A stretch of 64,000 nt of DNA from Streptomyces sp. Tu6071 (GTDB lineage: Bacteria > Actinomycetota > Actinomycetes > Streptomycetales > Streptomycetaceae), in assembly GCF_000213055.1 (NCBI RefSeq), contig NZ_CM001165.1, positions 4,238,945-4,302,944 on the forward strand, in the 5' to 3' direction. Each line of letters starts with the position of its first letter. Position 1 is the stretch's first letter. The translations under genes and the position numbers were made by a program. The notes below the pieces were generated by a model that saw only the letters and a program-made list of their open reading frames with translations, searched no databases and had not been told where the DNA came from. Positions 25,455 to 33,422 of the stretch are shown piece by piece.

Positions 25455-26640
25455 CTGCTCCCCGCGCGTGCGGGGATGGACCCAGGGTCGCGAGGTCCGG
25501 CCCTGTCGCCCTTCTGCTCCCCGCGCGTGCGGGGATGGACCCGACCAGCTCCTCCGCATCGTCGAGCGCACGGGCTGCTCCCCGCGCGTGCGGGGATGGA
25601 CCCGGGCCGGTCGGTGGCGCCCCAGCCCAGCGCCTCTGCTCCCCGCGCGTGCGGGGATGGACCCAGTCACCCAGCGTGCCGCCCAACACATGGACTCTGC
25701 TCCCCGCGCGTGCGGGGATGGACCCTCCGCCTTCATCGCTCGGGTGGTCATCGACCGCTGCTCCCCGCGCGTGCGGGGATGGACCCGAGGAGGTCTCCCA
25801 TGCGGGTGCCGTCGCTGCCTGCTCCCCGCGCGTGCGGGGATGGACCCTCGGCGCGGTCGAGCGCGATGGCGTCGCGGACCTGCTCCCCGCGCGTGCGGGG
25901 ATGGACCCTGGGCGGTCTCGTGATCGAGGTCGACGAGGGCCTGCTCCCCGCGCGTGCGGGGATGGACCCTGCGGTGAGCCCTTCAAGCTCGTGCCCCATG
26001 TCTGCTCCCCGCGCGTGCGGGGATGGACCCAGTCCACGAGTGGATCGTTACGCCGGACGACTCTGCTCCCCGCGCGTGCGGGGATGGACCCTCGGCGGCA
26101 GCGTCGGGCGGATCGGCGACGGCCTGCTCCCCGCGCGTGCGGGGATGGACCCGTCTCTCGGCGCCTGGGCTGGAAGGACGACCCCTGCTCCCCGCGCGTG
26201 CGGGGATGGAGACTTCGGGTCGTCCGTCTGGCGGCCGTGGCGGGTCTGCTCCCCGCGCGTGCGGGGATGGACCCGAGGCGTACATCACCGGCGCCCCGGG
26301 ACACGTCTGCTTCCCGCGCGTGCGGGGATGGACCTCACTCGATCGCGCCAGGTGTTTCGGGACGAGACTGCTCCCCGCGCGTGCGGGGATGGACCCAAGG
26401 ACGCGGTCGCCTCGACTTCGAGGCCGGTCTGCTCCCCGCGCGTGCGGGGATGGACCCGACGTGGGCTGCGGAGTCGGGTACGAGTGGCTCTGCTCCCCGC
26501 GCGTGCGGGGATGGACCCGGCCGGCGACATCGGCTGGGACTGAGCGAACACTGCTCCCCGCGCGTGCAGAGATGGAGCCCCGACGGCAGCGCCGGTCTCG
26601 ATCCTGGGGGACTGCTTCCCGAGCCTCCGGTCATGTCCCG
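25455..26640 (+). CRISPR. CRISPR array 3, type I-E repeats (19 repeats plus a relic)
   Basis: 29-bp repeats start at 25455, 25514, 25575 and then every 61 bp to 26551; the unit matches arrays 1 and 2 but base 26 is A (ends ATGGACCC). Spacer 1 is 30 bp, the other 17 are 32 bp. Repeats 13 (end GGAGAC) and 15 (T at position 6, end ACCT) carry changes, repeat 19 is degenerate (GTGCAGAGATGGAGCC), and exactly 61 bp later 26612-26640 is a heavily decayed twentieth repeat (CTGCTTCCCGAGCCTCCGG). Decay at the right end fixes the leader on the left. Confidence 0.97.
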
Positions 26641-26771
26641 CTCCAGCGGGATGGGTGAGCATCAACGGCGAGCGCCCCCGGTATCTGACGGCTCCCCTCC
26701 CGCCCCATCAATCCCTCCCGCCCCCTAGCCTCCCCCCTCGCCTCCTGCTAGCCTCCCTCTCGCCCGGCCCA

Positions 26772-26786
26772 ACTGGTCCTACCAGT
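26772..26786. promoter_or_regulatory. FadR-type GntR operator before the sugar ABC operon
   Basis: ACTGGT, CCT, ACCAGT: a perfect 15-bp palindrome that fits the TGGTNNNACCA consensus of FadR-subfamily GntR proteins. It lies 96 bp upstream of the substrate-binding protein start, with CTAGCCTCCC repeated twice just upstream (possible -10 area). Confidence 0.75.
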
Positions 26787-26881
26787 CGGACCGCCGAACC
26801 ACCCGCCCCCGAGGAAGCCCCCGCATCCGCCCCCACGCCCCCGTCCTACCCCGTCCCCCGCCCCAGAGAGGTGGCACAACG

Positions 26882-28504
26882 ATGTCCACCCCCCGGCCCC
26901 CGGTCGGCCGCCCCGCAAGCCACCGGCCCCCGACCGGCAACCCTGCCAACCCTCCAGGCCCCGAGGCCCCGGCCTCCCGCCCGGCAAGCAGCACGCCCGC
27001 GCGCCCCGAACCCCCAGCCCCCCACGCCGCACGCAACGCACCCCCCACCCCGCCCCCTTCCACGCACCGCCCCCCGCTCGACGAGCCCGCATCCCGCCGC
27101 CCCCCAGCCGAGCGCCACCCCCACCACGAGCCCGCCACAAACCACCCCCAAGCGACACGCCACCCCCACCCCGAGCCCGCCACGAGCCGCCCCCCAGCGG
27201 CACGCCACCTCTCCCGTCGCTCCCTCGCCCGCCTCGCCCTCGCCGCCCCCGCCGCCGCTCTCGCCGCCCCCGCGCTCGCCGCTTGCGGCGCCCCCTCCGG
27301 GCCGCCCTCCCAGAGCACGCCTCTCCGCATCATGGCCATCAACCACGTCTGGTCCCAGGCCATCAAGAAGAAGCTCCCGGAGTTCGAGGAGCGCATCGGG
27401 CGCAAGGTGAGCATGCAGATGCTCACCGCCGACCAGCTCGCGTCCAGTTACAACGTCAAGCTCAACGCCTCCGGCACCGACGTCGACGTCATGATGGTCC
27501 GCGCGCTGCAGGAGCAGCTCGTCTTCGGGCACAACCGGTGGCTCGTCGATCTCACCGAACGCGTCGAGGGCGAGCGCGGGTTCGCGTGGCAGGACTTCCA
27601 GCGGTCCGCGCGGGACGTGTCGCTCACCGACGGCAAGATCCTCAGCGTTCCCGTCGTCACCGAGCGGCCCGCGCTCTACTACCGCAAGGATCTCGTCGGC
27701 GGACGGCCCCCGGCCACCCTCGACGACCTCTACGCCACCGCCCGCGAACTCACCCGCAAGGACAAGAACTTCTTCGGGTACGTCGGGCGCGGGCAGCGCA
27801 ACGGGGCCGTGTCGCAGTGGTCGAGTTTTCTCTACTCGCACGGCGGCGACTTCCTCAAGGGCGGCCGGTCCGCGATCGGTTCGCCGCAGGCGCTCGCCGC
27901 GTACCGCTTCTACGGCAAGCTGCTCCACGACGCGGGCCCGCCCGGCGCGACGAACATGAGCCTGGAGCAGGCCATGCCGATCTTCGCGCAGGGCAAGGCC
28001 GCCTTCTACATCGACGCCGACGCGATCTACAGCAGCTTCCTCGATCCGAAGGTCTCGACCGTCCGCGACAAGGTCGGCTTCGCGCCCTTCCCCGCGGGAC
28101 CCGCGGGCGCGCGCCCGCACAACATCCCCTCCTGGAGCCTCGGCATCAACGCCTTCTCCCGGCTCCAGGACGACGCCTGGGAGTTCATCCTCTGGGCGGC
28201 GAGCAAGGAGATGGTCGCCGAGGTGCAGAAGGGCGGCATACCGGGAGCCCGTGACTCCGCCTGGCGGGACGCCCGTACCCTCGCCGCCTTCCCCGACGAC
28301 CTCGCCGAGGCCATGCGCCTCAACGCCGAACGCGGCATCGGCTACGACCGCCCGCGCGTGCTCCAGGTGAGCCGCGCCCGCGACATCGTCGGCCGGCCCC
28401 TCGTGGCCGGGATTCTCGGCCGCCCCGTCGATTCCGTCGTACGGGACGCGGACGCCGAGTTCGCCGACTTCCTCGTCCGCGACAACCGCCACAAGGAGGC
28501 GTGA
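26882..28504 (+). CDS. Sugar ABC transporter substrate-binding lipoprotein with Pro-rich N-terminal extension
   Basis: ATG 26882 follows GAGAGGTGG; it is the only in-frame start before the signal sequence. The product has 540 residues. Residues 1-110 are Pro/His/Ala/Glu-rich with imperfect repeats (HPHPEPATSRPPAARH). A twin-arginine/lipoprotein signal follows: SRRSLARLALAAPAAALAAP and lipobox LAAC with Cys135. The mature part is an extracellular solute-binding protein family 1 fold (VDVMMVRALQEQL, VPVVTERPALYYRKDLVGG, FIDADAIY-like AFYIDADAIY). It is the first gene of the importer operon; a separate ATPase gene is absent, so a shared MsiK-type ATPase is expected. The cytosolic extension before a signal peptide is unusual. 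Confidence 0.88.
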   Translation: MSTPRPPVGRPASHRPPTGNPANPPGPEAPASRPASSTPARPEPPAPHAARNAPPTPPPSTHRPPLDEPASRRPPAERHPHHEPATNHPQATRHPHPEPATSRPPAARHLSRRSLARLALAAPAAALAAPALAACGAPSGPPSQSTPLRIMAINHVWSQAIKKKLPEFEERIGRKVSMQMLTADQLASSYNVKLNASGTDVDVMMVRALQEQLVFGHNRWLVDLTERVEGERGFAWQDFQRSARDVSLTDGKILSVPVVTERPALYYRKDLVGGRPPATLDDLYATARELTRKDKNFFGYVGRGQRNGAVSQWSSFLYSHGGDFLKGGRSAIGSPQALAAYRFYGKLLHDAGPPGATNMSLEQAMPIFAQGKAAFYIDADAIYSSFLDPKVSTVRDKVGFAPFPAGPAGARPHNIPSWSLGINAFSRLQDDAWEFILWAASKEMVAEVQKGGIPGARDSAWRDARTLAAFPDDLAEAMRLNAERGIGYDRPRVLQVSRARDIVGRPLVAGILGRPVDSVVRDADAEFADFLVRDNRHKEA

Positions 28505-29448
28505 TGGCCGCCGACGTCATGGCCCCTGCCCGTCCGACGAAGGCCGAACGGCCGCGCAAGCAGCGGACGTTCGAGCAGACCAACCGGCGGCTGCGCTGGA
28601 TGATGCTCGCCCCGGCGCTCCTCTTCGTCGCCGCGATGATCATCTTCCCGCTGCTGTACACGCTCGACCTGAGCTTCACCGACGCCTTCGGGGCGGTCAA
28701 CGCGCCCAGCAAGCACGTCGGTTGGCAGAACTTCGCCGACGCGCTCGGCGACACCCGGCGCTTCTGGCCGGCCGCCGGACGCACCGCCGTCTTCACCATC
28801 GGTGCCGTCGTCCTGGAGACCGTCTTCGGGCTCGCGGTCGCGATGCTGCTGCGCAAGCCGTTCCGGGGCCAACGCTGGTTCCGTACCGTCCTGTTGATCC
28901 CGCTGCTCACGACCCCCGTCGCGATCGGCATCCTCTGGTTGCTCATCCTCGACCCGACCAACGGCATAGCGAACCACCTGCTCACCCAAGTCGGCATCCC
29001 CCGGCAGGAGTTCCTCGGGTCCGTGGGGCAGTCGCTGCCGACGCTCATGCTCATCGACGTGTGGCAGTGGACGCCGATGATGACGCTGCTCCTCCTCGCC
29101 GGGCTCAGCACGCTGCCCGAGGAGCCCGAGGAGGCCGCGCTCGTGGACGGCGCGACGGGCTGGCAGCGCTTCCGGCTCGTCATCCTGCCGATGCTGCTGC
29201 CCACGCTCGGAACGGCACTCGTCCTGCGCGCCGTGGACGCGCTCAAGACCTTCGACCTGCTCTACGCGGCGAAGGGCCCCGGCGGCGGCTCCGACTTCGA
29301 GGCCGAGACCCTCAACGTCTACGCCTACGGACTGACCTTCGACTACCAGGAGTACGGGCTCGCCGCCGCCGTGCTCGTCCTGTTCACGCTCTTCATCATC
29401 GGCGTCGTCGTGCTGCTGCGCCGCTCCGGGAAGGAGTCCGCCGCATGA
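28504..29448 (+). CDS. Sugar ABC transporter permease 1 (MalF/UgpA type)
   Basis: ATG 28504 overlaps the upstream TGA; AAGGAGG lies just before. The product has 314 residues with six membrane segments, beginning MMLAPALLFVAAMIIFPLLY. The EAA loop that contacts the ATPase is seen as EEAALVDGATGWQRFRLVI, followed by LPMLLPTLGTALVLR. Known role: one half of the membrane channel of a carbohydrate-uptake (CUT1) importer. It is coupled to the next permease gene by an ATGA overlap. Confidence 0.93.
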   Translation: MAADVMAPARPTKAERPRKQRTFEQTNRRLRWMMLAPALLFVAAMIIFPLLYTLDLSFTDAFGAVNAPSKHVGWQNFADALGDTRRFWPAAGRTAVFTIGAVVLETVFGLAVAMLLRKPFRGQRWFRTVLLIPLLTTPVAIGILWLLILDPTNGIANHLLTQVGIPRQEFLGSVGQSLPTLMLIDVWQWTPMMTLLLLAGLSTLPEEPEEAALVDGATGWQRFRLVILPMLLPTLGTALVLRAVDALKTFDLLYAAKGPGGGSDFEAETLNVYAYGLTFDYQEYGLAAAVLVLFTLFIIGVVVLLRRSGKESAA

Positions 29449-30341
29449 GCGCCCCCACCACGGCCCCCACGACCGCCCCGGCGCCGGCCGCCGCCCCGCC
29501 CGTCGACCCCGTCCTCGCCCGGCGACTGCGCCGCGCCCGCACCGGCAAGGTGCTCAAGGCCGTCGCGATCGTCGTCGTCATGCTCGTCTTCCTGCTGCCC
29601 ATGGTGTGGATGTTCGCCGCGGCCTTCAAGACGAACGTGCAGGTCACCGACCCCTCCGTGGGGCTGTGGTTCAAGCCGACGCTGGAGAACTTCCGCAGCG
29701 TCCTCGAAGCCGGGACGCTGCTGCGCTCGATGGGCAACTCGGTCCTCATCGGCGTCGTGTCCACGCTGCTCTCGGCGCTCCTCGCCGTGCCCGCCGCGTG
29801 GGCCGTGGGGCGGTTCGACATGCGGCGTACGGGCTCGCTCGTGCTCATCGCGCGGATCGTGCCCGCCGTCTCGCTCCTCGTCCCCTGGTACTACCTCTTC
29901 GCGCGGGCCGGACTCGTCGGCAGCTACACCGTGCTCATCCTCAGCCACATGTTCGCCGCCGTGCCGCTCATCCTGTGGATCATGACCGGCTTCTTCGCCG
30001 GTCTGCCCGTCGAGCTGGAGGAAGCGGCGCGTACGGACGGGCTCTCGGCCTTCGGCGCGTTCTGGCGCATCAGCCTCCCGCTCGCCGCCCCCGGCACCGC
30101 GACGGCCTGCCTGCTCGCCTTCGTCTTCAGCTGGAACAACTTCATGTTCTCGCTGGTCTTCGCCGACGAGAACACGCAGACCGTGCCCGTGACCCTCTAC
30201 AACTTCATCTCCTACGCCAGCACCGACTGGGGCGGGCTCATGGCTGCGGCGACCCTCATCACCGTCCCCGTGCTGCTCGCCGCGGTACTCGGCCAGAAAT
30301 ACCTCGTCGCGGGGCTGACCTCCGGCGCCACGAAGGGCTGA
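29445..30341 (+). CDS. Sugar ABC transporter permease 2 (MalG/UgpE type)
   Basis: ATG 29445 overlaps the previous stop (ATGA) and lies behind GAAGGAG. The product has 298 residues. An Ala/Thr/Pro-rich N-terminus precedes the first helix (AVAIVVVMLVFLLPMVWMFA). The EAA motif is ELEEAARTDGLSAFGAFWR followed by ISLPLAAPGTATACLLAF. This is the second channel subunit of the CUT1-type importer. The operon lacks its own ATPase gene, as is usual for Streptomyces sugar importers served by MsiK. Confidence 0.93.
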   Translation: MSAPTTAPTTAPAPAAAPPVDPVLARRLRRARTGKVLKAVAIVVVMLVFLLPMVWMFAAAFKTNVQVTDPSVGLWFKPTLENFRSVLEAGTLLRSMGNSVLIGVVSTLLSALLAVPAAWAVGRFDMRRTGSLVLIARIVPAVSLLVPWYYLFARAGLVGSYTVLILSHMFAAVPLILWIMTGFFAGLPVELEEAARTDGLSAFGAFWRISLPLAAPGTATACLLAFVFSWNNFMFSLVFADENTQTVPVTLYNFISYASTDWGGLMAAATLITVPVLLAAVLGQKYLVAGLTSGATKG

Positions 30342-30395
30342 CACGGCCCGTCCCGGTTCCGCGCGGAGCCGGTACCACGAGAAAGAGAAGCACCC

Positions 30396-31604
30396 ATGAA
30401 GATCGTCTCCGCCGAGGTCGTCGTCACCTCGCCCGGCCGCAACTTCGTCACCCTGAAGATCACCACCGACGAGGGGCTGACGGGACTCGGCGACGCGACC
30501 CTCAACGGCCGTGAGCTGGCCGTGGTCTCGTACCTGCGCGACCACGTCGCCCCGCTCCTGCTCGGCCGCGACCCGCACCGCATCGAGGACACGTGGCAGT
30601 ACCTCTACCGGGGCGCGTACTGGCGGCGCGGGCCCGTCACGATGGCCGCGATCGCCGCCGTCGACATGGCCCTGTGGGACATCAAGGGCAAGGCGGCCGG
30701 ACTGCCGCTCTACCAGCTCCTGGGCGGCGCGAGCCGCGAGAAGGTCGCGACGTACGGGCACGCGAGCGGGCGCGACATCCCCGAACTCCTCGATTCCGTA
30801 CGGGAGAAGCTCGCTCTCGGCTACCCGGCGATCCGGGTGCAGACCGGCGTCCCGGGGCTCAAGGCGGTGTACGGCGTCGGCGGCGCCGAGGCGGGCACGG
30901 GCCCGGACGGGCACCCGCGTCCGCTCGTCGAGGACTGGGACACGGCCGCGTACCTGCGCCACCTGCCCGGCGTCGTCGAGGCCGTACGGGCCGAGTTCGG
31001 CGCGGAGTTGCCGCTCCTGCACGACGCGCACCACCGGCTCACGCCCCTCCAGGCCGCGCGCCTCGGCAAGGACCTGGAGCCGTACCGGATGTTCTGGCTG
31101 GAGGACTGCACCCCGGCCGAGAACCAGGAGGCGCTGAAGCTCGTACGGCAGCACACGACGACGCCGCTCGCGATCGGCGAGGTCTTCAACTCGCTCCACG
31201 ACTACCAGTACCTCTTGACCAACCAGCTCATCGACTACGTGCGTTCGGCCGTCACGCACTTCGGCGGCGTGACCCCGCTGCGTCGCCTGTTCGACCTCGC
31301 GGGCCAGTACCAGATCAAGTCGGCCATCCACGGCCCCGAGGACATCTCCCCCGTCGGCATGGCGGCGGGCATCCATCTCGACCTGGCCATCCACAACTTC
31401 GGCATCCAGGAGTACAGCGGCTACACGGAGACGACCCACCGCGTCTTCCGCCACGCGTACACCTTCACGGACGGCCACCTGCACCCGGGCGAGGCCCCCG
31501 GACTCGGCGTCGAACTCGACGAGGAACTCGCCGCCGCACACCCGTACGACCCGGCGTACCTGCCGGTGAACCGCCTGCAGGACGGGACGGTCCACGACTG
31601 GTGA
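30396..31604 (+). CDS. Mannonate dehydratase-family enzyme (enolase superfamily)
   Basis: ATG 30396 lies behind GAGAAAGAGAAG. The product has 402 residues, the normal size for the ManD/RspA group. Motifs: [19 protein letters not shown] and [13 protein letters not shown] in the N-terminal half, TYGHASG, then the barrel metal ligands in [25 protein letters not shown] and [15 protein letters not shown], and the His/Glu strand [17 protein letters not shown]. Known reaction for active members: D-mannonate to 2-keto-3-deoxygluconate; others act weakly on gluconate. With an importer and a UxuR-like regulator, import and use of a hexuronate-derived sugar acid is likely. Activity class (high or low) cannot be told here. 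Confidence 0.85.
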   Translation: MKIVSAEVVVTSPGRNFVTLKITTDEGLTGLGDATLNGRELAVVSYLRDHVAPLLLGRDPHRIEDTWQYLYRGAYWRRGPVTMAAIAAVDMALWDIKGKAAGLPLYQLLGGASREKVATYGHASGRDIPELLDSVREKLALGYPAIRVQTGVPGLKAVYGVGGAEAGTGPDGHPRPLVEDWDTAAYLRHLPGVVEAVRAEFGAELPLLHDAHHRLTPLQAARLGKDLEPYRMFWLEDCTPAENQEALKLVRQHTTTPLAIGEVFNSLHDYQYLLTNQLIDYVRSAVTHFGGVTPLRRLFDLAGQYQIKSAIHGPEDISPVGMAAGIHLDLAIHNFGIQEYSGYTETTHRVFRHAYTFTDGHLHPGEAPGLGVELDEELAAAHPYDPAYLPVNRLQDGTVHDW

Positions 31605-31805
31605 GCCGAGCGGCGGGGCGGACCCCGCCGGGCGAGACGGACCCCACCGGTCAACACGGCGGTGGGCGGTGCGTGGCAGGGTAGGGGAAGTGGTGCGTAC
31701 GGGGTGATCGCCCGCACCGGAACCATGTGCGACCTCCATCGGCGACCGCCCCGTACCGCCCCGCCCGGCGGACCGGGCACCCACGCCCGCCATGCGGGCA
31801 TACAG

Positions 31806-31845
31806 AAGGGGCGGGCCACGGCGTGCAGGCCGTGATCCGCCCCTT
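31806..31845. terminator. Hairpin terminator between convergent genes
   Basis: AAGGGGCGG, two bases, CACGGC, a six-base loop, GCCGTG, two bases, CCGCCCCTT. It lies between the mannonate gene and the leftward small hydrophobic gene, so it can serve both. Confidence 0.85.
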
Positions 31846-31871
31846 CCCCCTTGAGGGGTGCGGTGATCAGC

Positions 31872-32042
31872 TCACCATCGATACCAGCGGCCACGCTTGC
31901 CACCGGTCCCGGCGGACCGGAACAGGAAGCCGAGCAGCCAGATGACGAGCACGGCGATCGCGATCCACCAGAGGATCTTGACCGCGAAACCGGCGCCGAA
32001 CAGGATCAGCGCGAGAAGAAGAACGAGCAGCAGGGGAACCAT
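31872..32042 (-). CDS. Small hydrophobic membrane protein
   Basis: 56 residues, from ATG 32042, nine bases behind GGAGG. The sequence begins MVPLLLVLLLALILFGAGFA, continues VKILWWIAIAVLVIWLLGFL and ends in a basic tail (TGGKRGRWYRW). Two membrane helices are close together. It matches the very short Streptomyces proteins annotated only as hydrophobic protein, often stress-linked. Role unknown. It is easily missed because of its size. Confidence 0.85.
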   Translation of the reverse strand: MVPLLLVLLLALILFGAGFAVKILWWIAIAVLVIWLLGFLFRSAGTGGKRGRWYRW

Positions 32043-32105
32043 GATTATCAACCTCCGACGCTCCGGGTGCCCTGCCTTCGGTCATGCACACCACATATTC
32101 GGTCT

Positions 32106-33031
32106 GTGATCATTTCGAGACCTTCCGGGGGAGCGGCGGTCGACGCGATGCGAGTGCGTCCGGTGCGGGGCGGCGCTGAGCGTGCCGCTCACGCGGGTCG
32201 CGCTGCCCCCGCACGCGCGGGCGGCGTGGGGCAACGGCGCGCACGGGCTGCCGGTGGCCATGGCGGCGCGTACGCGCCGGACGAGGCGCTCTCGTACGGG
32301 TCCCCCGGCCACCTCGTCCTCGCCCCCGGGGACGTGCGCTGCACCGCCTTCCTCCCCGGCCGCCACGGCGGGAGCTGCTGCGGGATCGATGGCAGCCGGG
32401 GGCCGAACCTGTGGCAGGCCGTACGGTTCGCGCCGGAGGCGGTACGGAGCGTGACGACCCTGGGCGTCGGGGACGCGCCGACGGAGTGGGACCGCCCGCC
32501 GTGCACCCGCGAGGAGAACGGCCTGGCCTGGCGGGCGCGGGTGGAGGTCGGGCTCGGGGACGCGCTCGCCCACGTCCTGGCCGCCTCGGGCGGCGCACCC
32601 CTCGCGCTGCCCCCTGGCCCCGTCACCGACAGCCTCGGCCCCGTCCTCGCGGCGCTGCCGCCCGCCCCGCCGCCCACCGCACGCTGGGCCTCGCCGGTCC
32701 CGGGCTCCCCGTGCCGGACGCGGACGTCGTCCTCGTACCGTCGCACGAGGTGACCGGGGAGCTGTGGCCGACGGCGGCCACCGGCACCCTCGTCCCCCTC
32801 GACGAGCCCGCCTGGCGGTACCTCGTCCGCCCGCGACCTCCGCTCCGCGCCCCGGCACGCGGCCGCTTCCTGCCGGAGGCGCCGGAGCGCTCGCCGCGCT
32901 CGTACGAGTTCTTCCCACCCGAGCCCTGCCGGTTCACCCCGCGCACCGCCCTCACCCGCCTCCCGGCCGTCCGCGAACCCTGGCTCCGGTCGGTGCACGA
33001 GAAGCTGCGGGGGCCCTGGGAGACGTACTGA
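32106..33031 (+). pseudogene. Decayed Streptomyces hypothetical gene with several frameshifts
   Basis: Three overlapping frames give one protein-like chain: first CECVRCGAALSVPLTRVALP and AWGNGAHGLPVAMA (to about 32265), then APDEALSYGSPGHLVLAPGD and FLPGRHGGSCCGIDGSRGPN (to about 32670), then LGLAGPGLPVPDADVVLVPS and HEVTGELWPTA up to FTPRTALTRLPAVREPW and a TGA at 33031. No start codon is seen, and in the middle GPNL runs straight into WQAVR, where I recall related proteins having a second CxxC block. At least two frame changes plus an internal loss make a pseudogene more likely than sequencing error alone. Confidence 0.75.
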
Positions 33032-33135
33032 CCGCTTGCGAGACGTACTGACCCCTTGCGCGGTGAGGCCGCGCACCGGGACCCCGAGTAGCCGGGCCGG
33101 GCGGCTGCCGGCCGTGCCGGGACCTGGGGCCGGGA

Positions 33136-33151
33136 ATTGGTCCAGACGAAT
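33136..33151. promoter_or_regulatory. DasR-like (dre) operator
   Basis: ATTGGTCCAGACGAAT agrees with the dre consensus (A-C/T-TGGTCTAGACCA-G/C-A/T) at about 13 of 16 positions. It ends three bases before a TTGACG -35 box. DasR is the N-acetylglucosamine-responsive GntR repressor of Streptomyces chitinase genes, and the second gene of this pair is a GH18 chitinase. Confidence 0.6.
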
Positions 33152-33154
33152 GTA

Positions 33155-33183
33155 TTGACGGACTCCCGGGGCGCTTCTTAAAT
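33155..33183 (+). promoter_or_regulatory. Promoter of the glucanase/chitinase pair
   Basis: TTGACG at 33155-33160, 17 bases, then TTAAAT at 33178-33183: a good housekeeping-type promoter. The start of transcription would be near 33190, leaving a 230-base 5' leader that contains an inverted repeat. Confidence 0.65.
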
Positions 33184-33231
33184 CAACAGCGTCAACAGGT
33201 GAACGGAGCAAGCCCTTTCTGAGCGGGGCGA

Positions 33232-33258
33232 GTTCATGTTGTGTTCACTGACATGAAC
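33232..33258. promoter_or_regulatory. Inverted repeat in the leader of the glucanase gene
   Basis: GTTCATGT, 11 bases, ACATGAAC: a perfect 8-bp inverted repeat just downstream of the predicted promoter. It could be a second operator or an RNA hairpin. Confidence 0.45.
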
Positions 33259-33297
33259 GCGACACATTCCCGCCCCGGAACGGGCACACGGTGCCGC

Positions 33298-33376
33298 TCC
33301 ACCCGCTCCACCCGCTCCACCCGCACCATCGGCTTCATCCGCTCCACCCGCTCCACCCGCTCCACCCGCACCATCG
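33298..33376. repeat. Tandem CTCCACCCG repeats
   Basis: The 9-bp unit CTCCACCCG is repeated in two blocks separated by GCACCATCGGCTTCATCCG; the 3' end of the first block and of the second share GCACCATCG. It lies in the untranslated leader of the glucanase gene, close to the start codon. Confidence 0.75.
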
Positions 33377-33422
33377 CGCGACCCCCACCCCGACCGCCCC
33401 CACGGAAGCGATGTGATGCCCC

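Noticed and set aside
21418..26550. Self-targeting spacers against genes of this window
   Set aside because: Reading the spacers by eye, I noticed no match to other parts of the window. A systematic search of the whole genome was not possible.
25300..26730. Long open frames on both strands through the CRISPR arrays with repeated SPRVRGW or ACGDGP motifs
   Set aside because: They are translations of the 29-bp repeats and 32-bp spacers; the period of 61 bp changes frame each unit and the arrays explain them completely.
20732..26881. cas genes near the CRISPR arrays
   Set aside because: All coding regions between and around the arrays are regulators or unrelated; no Cas3, Cascade, Cas1 or Cas2 motif is seen in any frame.
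29343..31793. 816-codon antisense frame over permease 2 and the mannonate gene
   Set aside because: Shadow frame; the sense genes have EAA and enolase-superfamily motifs.
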